Positions 57,974-64,000 of a DNA stretch of 64,000 nucleotides are shown piece after piece. The position numbers were made by a program, and so were the translations under genes. How positions within the stretch are numbered: the stretch's first letter is position 1; every line of letters starts with the position of its first letter. Source of the stretch: Candidatus Villigracilis propinquus (GTDB lineage Bacteria > Chloroflexota > Anaerolineae > Anaerolineales > Villigracilaceae); contig JADKDM010000021.1 in the NCBI GenBank assembly GCA_016714565.1, positions 33,236 to 97,235 on the forward strand, read 5' to 3'. The notes under the pieces were generated by a model that was given only the letters and a program-made list of their open reading frames with translations, had not been told where the DNA came from and ran no database searches.

Positions 57974-58435
57974 ATGAAATATCGATTTTTGATTTTGAGT
58001 ATTTTGGTGATGGTGGCTGTGTTGGCGGCTTGTGCCCCGGCAACACCCACCCAACCGGCAGTGGACGTGGTGGGCACGCGAGCCATGGAACTGGCTTCCC
58101 TGATGCTAACACAGACCGTGGCGGCGTACTCCCCCACCCCGCAGCCTACCTTCACGCCGGAGCCAACCGCAACCCCGACCATTCAACCGACGGTGGCTGA
58201 AGTTCATCCGCCAATGGTACGGAATGAGCTATCGGGTTGTTTCATGAAGCCCGACACTGCCTCCACTCGTGTCAGCAATATCAGCCAGTACGAGGAAGTG
58301 GAACTGCTTGCCGTTGGCAAGACCCCCGGTTGGTATAAGATCATGAACCCCTATTTCGGCTCTCCCTGCTGGATCGAGGAAAAAGACCTGGATATTGACG
58401 GGAACATGGACCTGTCTATCTTTCCGGTGGAGTAA
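57974..58435 (+). CDS. Lipoprotein with SH3-like domain
   Basis: 153 residues. Lipobox LAAC (Cys20), a Thr/Pro linker (TPTPTFTPEPTATPT-type), then an SH3-like domain at about 85-135 (GCFMKPDTASTRVSNISQYE, VELLAVGKTPGWYKIMN and CWIEEKDLD). Two Cys lie in the SH3-like part and could pair. It is related in layout to the proteins at 21714 and 22344 but is anchored by lipid rather than helix. GAGAGG precedes the ATG. Confidence 0.85.
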   Translation: MKYRFLILSILVMVAVLAACAPATPTQPAVDVVGTRAMELASLMLTQTVAAYSPTPQPTFTPEPTATPTIQPTVAEVHPPMVRNELSGCFMKPDTASTRVSNISQYEEVELLAVGKTPGWYKIMNPYFGSPCWIEEKDLDIDGNMDLSIFPVE

Positions 58436-58470
58436 GTGCAGCGATCAGCGATTAGCTTTAAATGAGAAGA

Positions 58471-58504
58471 ACGGCTCTCGAAGGTGACTTCGAGAGCCGT
58501 TTTG
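58471..58504 (+). terminator. Intrinsic terminator after the lipoprotein gene
   Basis: ACGGCTCTCGAAG pairs with CTTCGAGAGCCGT (13 bp, loop GTGA) followed by TTTGATT. Confidence 0.85.
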
Positions 58505-58520
58505 ATTGTATGTGCCCAGT

Positions 58521-58556
58521 GGAGATTGCTTCGGGAACATCACCCTCGCAATGACG
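58521..58556. repeat. Dispersed repeat, short copy
   Basis: GGAGATTGCTTCGGGAACAT then CACCCTCGCAATGACG, the right half of the element seen at 37958-38053. Confidence 0.6.
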
Positions 58557-58564
58557 GGTATCTG

Positions 58565-59530
58565 CTACTTGCTGCCCAGGCGGCTGACGTTGCCTGCGCC
58601 GCTGATGGATTCATCGACGACGGGGTTGCCGTAATATTTGATGCTGCCTGCGCCGCTGATGCTGGCGGTGAGTGTTTTCTCAGCCCAAACGGTGGAGCTG
58701 CCCGCCCCCGTCATGCGGACATTGGCGTCCTGGCTGCGCAGGTCGCCGCCTTTGAAATCGCCAAAGCCGCTGATGCGCACATCCAGTGACTCGGCGGTAC
58801 CGTCGGCTTCGATGCTGCCGGCGCCGCTTAGGGTGACTTCGAGACTGGCGACATCGAGGTTGGCGAGGGAAATGTCTCCGGCGCCGCTGACTGTCAGTTG
58901 GAGTGAATCAGTTGTCAGGTCCAGAACCTGAAGCGTGCCTGCACTGGACAATGTGATCTTGCTGACGTCCTTGAGGGTGATGACGATCTGCACTCCTTCA
59001 GTCGGTTTGACGCGATCATTCCAATTGCCTTCGTTGCTGCTGATACGCAGGACGCCATCTTCCACGCTGCTGGAGATCTGTTTGAGGAGGTTGTCGTCTG
59101 CGGTGATGACGATAGAGTTAGCGCTGCCTTGTTTGATGGTGACATCCGCCGGGTAATTGAGTTGGACGGATTCGACGGCTGTGAGTTTGCGGGTCTCAGA
59201 TTTGATAACGCCAGAGCCATCGATTGCGCCGCTGAATTCGTCGCCGAGGTCCATGTTCCAGGTGATGGGAGTGGGGCTTGCCCAGCCCAATTGCGGGGCG
59301 AAGACGATGGCCGCGACTGCGCCGCCCACCAGAAGCAGAGATACGAACAGGCTGCCGTAACGCCAAAAGGAGCTGAGGATGAGGCTGATGCCGAGGCCGA
59401 TGAGCAGGAAGGGCCAAAGGTGCGTAAGCGCCCAGAGGTTTTCAGTGGGGATGATGCCCATGCCGGTTAGCAGCCAGATGCTGCCTGTGGCGATGAGAGC
59501 GAGGGGGAAGAAGTAGGATCGTTCTTTCAT
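58565..59530 (-). CDS. Membrane protein with C-terminal GIN-type (DUF2807) domain
   Basis: 321 residues. Three hydrophobic segments at about 8-90 (LALIATGSIWLLTGMGI, WPFLLIGLGISLILSSF, LFVSLLLVGGAVAAIVF), resembling LiaF-like anchors. From about 120 a beta-helix-like domain with repeats of the kind xSGAGxI (ISGAGSIKYYG, VTLSGAGSIEADG), the hallmark of the GIN/DUF2807 family found in envelope stress and anti-sigma contexts. GGAGACCCC precedes the ATG. It is paired with the next membrane gene; the heptamer array lies between. Confidence 0.88.
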   Translation of the reverse strand: MKERSYFFPLALIATGSIWLLTGMGIIPTENLWALTHLWPFLLIGLGISLILSSFWRYGSLFVSLLLVGGAVAAIVFAPQLGWASPTPITWNMDLGDEFSGAIDGSGVIKSETRKLTAVESVQLNYPADVTIKQGSANSIVITADDNLLKQISSSVEDGVLRISSNEGNWNDRVKPTEGVQIVITLKDVSKITLSSAGTLQVLDLTTDSLQLTVSGAGDISLANLDVASLEVTLSGAGSIEADGTAESLDVRISGFGDFKGGDLRSQDANVRMTGAGSSTVWAEKTLTASISGAGSIKYYGNPVVDESISGAGNVSRLGSK

Positions 59531-59553
59531 GGGGTCTCCGGGGGGTGAAGGTC

Positions 59554-59658
59554 AGGTCGAAGGTCGAAGGTCGAAGGTCGAAGGTCGAAGGTCGAAGGTC
59601 GAAGGTCGAAGGTCGAAGGTCGAAGGTCGAAGGTCGAAGGTCAAAGGTCGAAGGTCAA
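59554..59658. repeat. 15-copy AGGTCGA heptamer tandem array
   Basis: Fifteen 7-bp units from 59554 to 59658: thirteen AGGTCGA and two AGGTCAA near the right end. It lies between the GIN-domain gene and the 178-residue membrane gene. The unit also appears within the sufB/sufD hairpin. Confidence 0.9.
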
Positions 59659-59675
59659 AAGCAAAGGTTGAGGGG

Positions 59676-60212
59676 TTATTCTGCTTCTTTGTGGGTGAGG
59701 CGGGTGTAGATGAGGTAGAGGCCGAGGAGGATGAGTAGGACGGGGAAGATGGACTGACGCAGAACGGAGCCGCTGCCGATGGAGAAGATCATTTCGAAGA
59801 AGCCGCCGAAGATGATAAACATGATGACGCCGACTTTCATGAGCCCTTTGCCAGAGGTGCGCTGACCTTCATCCTGAGCGTAGATGCCCATGATGTAAAT
59901 GCCAAGGCCGACAGAGAAGAGGATGACCGTCCAGGCGTAGGACCAGCTTTCCCAATGGCCGGTGATGTTCTGGTAGAAGAGGATGAGGCCGACGGTGGTG
60001 ATGATGGTGCCGGGGATGGCAAGGCCGGAGACGGACTTTCCTCCGGCGAACATGCCGATGAAGAACATGGCGCCTGCGCCGATGATGATGAAGGGCCAGA
60101 TGAAGCTCCAGAAGTTGAGGCCGCCGAAAACCTGCCCGAGAAGGGAGAGGATGCCGATGGCGATGAGGACACTGCCGCCGATGAGGGCGCCTGCATTGCG
60201 TTGTGTGGACAT
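59676..60212 (-). CDS. LiaF-like five-to-six-helix membrane protein
   Basis: 178 residues, nearly all membrane: ALIGGSVLIAIGILSLLGQV, WPFIIIGAGAMFFIGMF, IPGTIITTVGLILFYQ, YAWTVILFSVGLGIYIMGIY, KVGVIMFIIFGGFFEMIF and PVLLILLGLYLIYTRL. It fits the LiaI/LiaF-type transmembrane region (DUF5668-like) without a soluble sensor. Likely acts with the GIN-domain protein. AGGAGTACCCC lies before the ATG. Confidence 0.82.
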   Translation of the reverse strand: MSTQRNAGALIGGSVLIAIGILSLLGQVFGGLNFWSFIWPFIIIGAGAMFFIGMFAGGKSVSGLAIPGTIITTVGLILFYQNITGHWESWSYAWTVILFSVGLGIYIMGIYAQDEGQRTSGKGLMKVGVIMFIIFGGFFEMIFSIGSGSVLRQSIFPVLLILLGLYLIYTRLTHKEAE

Positions 60213-60254
60213 GGGGTACTCCTGTTGTGGTGAATGGTTGGTGGTTGAAGGCGG

Positions 60255-60500
60255 TGGTCTCGATACGCCGCATAGAACAAGAGCGCGGCTACTCGACCAC
60301 CTATGATAAAGGATGATCTCTCGATATGCTCCGCAAGGAACGTGCGGAGCTACTCGACCATCTGTGATAAAGGATGATCTCTCGATACACTCCGCAAGGA
60401 ACGTGCGGAGCTACTCGACCACCTGTGATAAAGGATGATCTTTCGATACACTCCGCAAAGGGTGCGCGGAGCTACTCGACCACCTGTGATAAAGGATGAT
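60255..60500. repeat. 61-bp tandem repeats with hairpin units
   Basis: GATAAAGGATGATC starts units at 60305, 60366, 60427 and 60488 (period 61 exactly), plus a diverged partial unit before 60305. Each unit holds CTCCGCA-TGCGGAG-type pairing and a CTCGATA...CTACTCGACCA frame. Units are near copies with no unique spacers, so it is not a CRISPR array. Confidence 0.85.
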
Positions 60501-60687
60501 CTACCTTTACTATACGCCGAAGATGGGGATTGGTTGATTAATGTTGTAGTTCTGGGGGAGGGTTTTTGGAAGGAATGACGATATAAAGAAACCGGAACAA
60601 AAGAATGGCAATAGACTCTTGTATTTGAGTTGGGTTCCATGTATAGTGATTATGGCCTTCATTATCCGAATTACGCAGGGACAAGCA

Positions 60688-62250
60688 ATGAGCGAAGAAA
60701 AACCAGCAAGTTCCATAAACGCGATCATCAAATCCATTACGGATATTACCGCCTCGGTGGCGGCGGTGATGGGATATGTGCAGGGCATTTTCAAACTGGT
60801 GGATACCCCCTACCCAAACACGATCTCGCTGGCGACGATCTTGTTCACTTCGGCGGCGGTGGTGGGTGCGCGTTGGGGAAAGATACACGAGAAGAAAAAG
60901 AAACCCGCAAGGAATGAAAAAAACAACAAGACGGGCGTAAAACCCTCCCTGCTCCAGCGGATGACGGAGCCTTTCAAGGAGTCTAAACAGGACCCATACC
61001 TGCTGTCACTGACGAGGCGGAGGGCGGAAGCGGGCTTCATCGCGGCGGTGACGGTGTTCACGCTGGGATGGTCGGGTTTTAATATTTCAGGCGTAGTGAC
61101 AGAGTTAGCCACGGATCCTGACAAGATTTGCAGTTATGCCGAAGGCCGGAATAATCTTTTGATCTATGTTGCAAACGTGCAGGAGATCGGTGAACAGAAA
61201 TTACTGGTCGCAGACAGGATCTACGAAGCTCTGGTTGACAACCAGGAGGGAAACCAATTTGATGTGTGCCGATTGAAAGAAACATTTGAAGTAAGCACAG
61301 CGGCTTTAACCAAAGCAAAGGTGGATGGGGTGGATATCATTCTTTGGGGCCGCAAAGATACGGAGTTTGAAATTCACCTTGAAACGCCGCTGTTCTCAGA
61401 CCCAGACAGGATCATCTATACGGCAGATGCTGAGGTGACTGAAACACGTGAGTTCATGATCACAGAACCATTAAACATCGCTTATATCGTGGAGTTCACA
61501 CTGAGCGAAGTGCTGGTGCTGAAGGACCGCGTGCCCGAAGCGCAAATACGGCTGAGGGAATCGATCTACAGGGCGGAAGCGGAAGCGATTAGAAATCCAA
61601 GGATGGCGCTCAAGCCTGAAGACCTTGCTGAAGGGCATTACCTGCTTGGGCTTTTTTATGCCCCGCATTTTTCTTCGGCACCGAACGAGGAGAAGGCGAT
61701 CGAGGAATATTCAGCCGCCATCGACATTGACAAGAATATGTATGTGGCCAGGTTGAACCGTGGGTTCCTACTGTTGGATATGGGCAGGATCGAAGAAGCC
61801 AAAGCCGACTTTGACTACCTGATCGAGAATGAGAATCCATTTAAAGGCATGGCTTGCGCGAATCGCGCTACCCTGCAGACCGACCCTGACCTGATCATGA
61901 GCGACCTGGACTGTGCCGTTCAATTCGACCCGCAAGACGGTTATTATTTTCGGGGCATTCGATATATGGACCTTGGGGAGTATCCGAACGCGATTGCTGA
62001 CCTTGAAAAAGCGGTCGAGTACGGCACCGGAGGATTCGATAACTATTACTTCCTGGGGCTGGCACAGTTATATGCAGGCGAAAATAATGCCGCAATGGAG
62101 ACTTTCAATACCATGTTCCCGCTCGTTGAGGAAGTAGAGTCTCGCGACGCAATGATCGCCGACCTTCAGGAGCGCGCAAAGAAAGACCCCGAAATCAAAG
62201 CCGTTGCAGATGAGGTCATTCAGACTCTACAGGCTATCAGGATACCGTGA
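60688..62250 (+). CDS. Membrane protein with C-terminal TPR repeats
   Basis: 520 residues from the ATG at 60688 (AGGGA 8 nt before; an in-frame upstream extension is open but less likely). Two hydrophobic segments near 15-70, a third near 110-130, then a soluble region. From about 320 come TPR-like units (ALKPEDLAEGHYLLGLFY, YVARLNRGFLLLDMGRIEEA, YFRGIRYMDLGEYPNAIADL, NYYFLGLAQLYAGENNAAME). Between lies EITEPLNIAYIVEF-type sequence of unknown kind. Function unknown; it may be a surface or signalling scaffold. Confidence 0.82.
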   Translation: MSEEKPASSINAIIKSITDITASVAAVMGYVQGIFKLVDTPYPNTISLATILFTSAAVVGARWGKIHEKKKKPARNEKNNKTGVKPSLLQRMTEPFKESKQDPYLLSLTRRRAEAGFIAAVTVFTLGWSGFNISGVVTELATDPDKICSYAEGRNNLLIYVANVQEIGEQKLLVADRIYEALVDNQEGNQFDVCRLKETFEVSTAALTKAKVDGVDIILWGRKDTEFEIHLETPLFSDPDRIIYTADAEVTETREFMITEPLNIAYIVEFTLSEVLVLKDRVPEAQIRLRESIYRAEAEAIRNPRMALKPEDLAEGHYLLGLFYAPHFSSAPNEEKAIEEYSAAIDIDKNMYVARLNRGFLLLDMGRIEEAKADFDYLIENENPFKGMACANRATLQTDPDLIMSDLDCAVQFDPQDGYYFRGIRYMDLGEYPNAIADLEKAVEYGTGGFDNYYFLGLAQLYAGENNAAMETFNTMFPLVEEVESRDAMIADLQERAKKDPEIKAVADEVIQTLQAIRIP

Positions 62251-62309
62251 TGGAGTTGTCTTGAACGCGCGCATGCCGCGTGACCATAATCATACACAAA
62301 GGAGAAAAC

Positions 62310-62864
62310 ATGAATACAGTGCAGAAACCCAATCCAGAACAAAAGCCCAATTCAAACAAGGACATCATTGTGGGGCCAGTGCCTTTCGAAAAACATTATG
62401 AAGTCTTTACAAGCATCCAGACCATGCTCAAGGAGCACCTGGCATCGCTGGACAGGGAAAGCCTTTTGATCGGCTTACGCGTGGTATATGATGAATTGGA
62501 TTCCAGCAGCGAGCCGGATTTTTATCCTTATTCGGTTGAATCTGGCTACCTTGAGCTGGTGGATAATGCCATCAAATGCGGAATGGGAGAGGATGTGTCT
62601 GAAGAGGAGTTGATAGAAAAAACCAGGAACGCCCCGATACCGATCACGCTGTTGGATGAAATGTATCAGTTCGCATACAGCGAACTACAAGCGGCAAGCA
62701 ATACCAAGTTGAGGGTTGGCGTTTTTACCGAGGCGAAGAGTAATCCGATTTACTATGCTGGCAATGCATGCGGGTGCAGCTCAGACACCAAGAAGAGGAA
62801 AAGATTTGCCGGCACGAGCACAACGGGCAAAACGATTCCTTCCTGCGGGAGTACATGCCCGTAA
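62310..62864 (+). CDS. Hypothetical protein with Cys-rich C-terminus
   Basis: 184 residues from the ATG at 62310 (AAAGGAG 6 nt before). A Pro/Asn/Lys-rich start, a helical middle (SIQTMLKEHLASLDRESLLI, GYLELVDNAIKCGMGEDVSE) and a tail holding five Cys (NACGCSSD, SCGSTCP). No family recognised. It is in the same transcription unit as the TPR gene, 59 nt on, and is closed by a hairpin. Confidence 0.7.
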   Translation: MNTVQKPNPEQKPNSNKDIIVGPVPFEKHYEVFTSIQTMLKEHLASLDRESLLIGLRVVYDELDSSSEPDFYPYSVESGYLELVDNAIKCGMGEDVSEEELIEKTRNAPIPITLLDEMYQFAYSELQAASNTKLRVGVFTEAKSNPIYYAGNACGCSSDTKKRKRFAGTSTTGKTIPSCGSTCP

Positions 62865-62952
62865 TAGACCTTTTCATTCTATTCCTGCTCTTTCGGGGGC
62901 TGAGACCCTTCGCTTCGCTCAGGGAATCATGGACAGGGTTGAAGGGGAAAAG

Positions 62953-62992
62953 AACAGACGCAGGTCCTATATGGGAATCTGCGTCTGTTTTG
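62953..62992 (+). terminator. Intrinsic terminator
   Basis: AACAGACGCAG (62953-62963) pairs with CTGCGTCTGTT (62979-62989), then TT; the interior forms a small TCC/GGA pairing. Confidence 0.75.
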
Positions 62993-63346
62993 GTGTGGCG
63001 GGGAAGTAAATATAAACAAGCCAGGTGAGATGCGCCCGGCTTGTTAGTGTACGTCAGGGTATATAAATGGGGCTAGTCAGCAGCCGGGATCTGGTCGCGC
63101 AGTTCCTTTTTGGAGGAGGTTGGTCTGATTGCAACTTTTGGGGGATGTTGGGTTTTGATAAGGGTTTTGTATACTGGGGGAAATGGCGGGACATGGATCG
63201 TAAGTTTCCACTTTAGTTGATTTTGAACAGTTGAGTCCAGCCATTGTTGAGCCCTGGGGGCGGCGGTTTGCCGCGCGTTGGGGATAGGTGTTTTGCGTCT
63301 TGGGGACGCAGAAAGGTGGGCCTATTGGGTAAAGCAGGCTGAGTAT

Positions 63347-63401
63347 AGGATGACCGAAGGATGACCGAAGGATCACCGAAGGATGACCCTAGGATGACCC
63401 T
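63347..63401. repeat. 5-copy 11-bp tandem repeat
   Basis: AGGATGACCGA twice, AGGATCACCGA once, AGGATGACCCT twice. It lies about 40 bp before the gene at 63442, so it is in or near its leader or promoter. Confidence 0.85.
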
Positions 63402-63441
63402 GAACATTTCAACATTAAACTATTCAAAAAAGGAGCCAGAA

Positions 63442-63993
63442 ATGGCAAAAGTGCGTAATAACATCTTTGTGCGTGGATTAAGTGGTTCGGTAGGCGATCA
63501 GTTCGTGGTGAAGCAGGACAGGAATGGACGTACCATCATCAGCAATTCCCCCACCTTTAAGGAGAATCGGGAGTTTACGGAAGCTCAACTCCAGCAACAG
63601 GAGAAGTTCCGTGAGGCTGCTGAGTATGCGAAAGAGGCGAAAACCCAACAAATCTACGTGGACAAGTCCGCAGAGACGGCACGGACTCCGTACAACGTGG
63701 CGATGGCGGATTTCTTCCATGCGCCTGAGATCCTCGAATTGGATGTGACAGCATGGCAGGGCGAAGTTGGACAGGTACTCCGCATTAAGGTGATGGATGA
63801 TGTAAAGGTGGCGCAGGTGAATGTGGTCATCACAGATGGCACTGGTGCTGTTCTCGAACAAGGCGCCGCAGTGCAGGCGGAAAACCGTTGGTGGAACTAT
63901 ACAACCACGGCAACCGCTCAGGATGGGCCGCGGGTGATCGTAACGGCGCGGGATTTGCCAGGGAACCTTGCCCAGTTCAATTGGGAAGATTAG
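63442..63993 (+). CDS. Hypothetical protein of a conserved-looking N-terminal type
   Basis: 183 residues from the ATG at 63442, with AAAGGAGCCAGAA in front. The N-terminus (KVRNNIFVRGLSGSVGDQFV and KQDRNGRTIISNSPTFKENR) resembles families in which a short N-terminal sheet module precedes a helix (EFTEAQLQQQEKFREAAEYA). The second half is strand-rich (VLRIKVMDDVKVAQVNVVIT). I cannot name the family; I recall the DUF6266-like proteins as having a comparable pattern. No neighbour in the window explains its role. Confidence 0.65.
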   Translation: MAKVRNNIFVRGLSGSVGDQFVVKQDRNGRTIISNSPTFKENREFTEAQLQQQEKFREAAEYAKEAKTQQIYVDKSAETARTPYNVAMADFFHAPEILELDVTAWQGEVGQVLRIKVMDDVKVAQVNVVITDGTGAVLEQGAAVQAENRWWNYTTTATAQDGPRVIVTARDLPGNLAQFNWED

Positions 63994-64000
63994 GTGGTAG

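Larger units (their letters stand above)
62865..63441. other. 577-bp intergenic stretch
   Basis: No convincing gene. It contains the terminator at 62953-62992, a 7-bp ACAAGCC/GGCTTGT pairing near 63014-63043, and the 11-bp array at 63347-63401. Confidence 0.5.

Noticed and set aside
59529..59738. 69-codon frame across the heptamer array
   Set aside because: Its translation is a simple heptad-derived repeat (EGRRSKV-type), an artefact of the array.
60255..60500. CRISPR array candidate
   Set aside because: The 61-bp units are near copies all along, with no unique spacers and no cas genes in the window.
63347..63401. CRISPR array candidate
   Set aside because: The 11-bp units are direct tandem repeats without spacers.

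Overview
The window looks like a chromosomal segment of a Chloroflexota bacterium, probably class Anaerolineae. This is inferred, not proven. The support is: many lipoproteins and surface proteins with Pro/Thr-rich linkers next to SH3-like domains; a giant membrane protein of the type shared by Chloroflexi and archaea (16341-18491); a K+-independent-type membrane pyrophosphatase; fha and rodA/pbpA genes in an actinobacteria-like order; and a suf operon with a SufR regulator. No phage or plasmid backbone is seen, apart from short non-autonomous repeats. || Layout. 1-5400: small envelope genes (LysM, polysaccharide deacetylase, lipoproteins), a DNA-binding VF530 gene, and a minus-strand ydaO-type c-di-AMP riboswitch (4563-4669) in front of an unrecognised 72-residue gene. 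5368-11687: a 1006-residue FAD/Fe-S dehydrogenase, two polytopic glycosyltransferase-like proteins and gpmA. 11818-18491: mutS, a GT2 glycosyltransferase, a methyltransferase and a 716-residue polytopic protein. 18645-21661: membrane pyrophosphatase and an A-type Fe-S carrier with a Cys-rich tail. 21714-28525: two paralogous SH3 surface proteins, a zinc-ribbon protein, two FHA proteins, mtnP, and a fusion of a RodA/FtsW polymerase with a penicillin-binding-protein domain that has lost its catalytic motifs. 28577-31918: ferredoxin, superoxide dismutase, EamA transporter, gluconokinase, YbaK-type deacylase. 31994-37012: a MITE with target-site duplication, malQ, glgA, tRNA-His, a GNAT gene and hisS. 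37155-39901: methyltransferase, PIG-L deacetylase, and a TIR-domain protein with a strong internal start site. 40086-46594: the suf operon (sufC-sufB-sufD-basic protein-sufS-sufU-Rieske). 46844-55185: a secreted multidomain phosphoesterase, an XRE/NB-ARC/TPR regulator and a run of small envelope genes. 55591-56593: sufR and a sufT-like gene. 56659-64000: a cupin regulator, lipoprotein, GIN-domain and LiaF-like membrane proteins, a TPR membrane protein and two unrecognised genes, among many short repeats. || How the parts work together. The clearest regulatory circuit joins two loci 9 kb apart. A 28-bp dyad element occurs at 46702-46729 and again at 55529-55556 (27 of 28 bases identical). In both places it runs into the TTGACA -35 box of a near-consensus promoter, one driving sufC (minus strand), the other driving sufR (plus strand). 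SufR carries three Cys with the spacing known for Fe-S-sensing SufR proteins, so a feedback loop on Fe-S cluster assembly is likely. The fhaA/fhaB/rodA-pbpA order suggests phospho-signal control of elongation. Much of the intergenic space, and even the coding space of mutS and the FAD dehydrogenase, carries short-period or palindromic repeats, which appears to be a habit of this genome.
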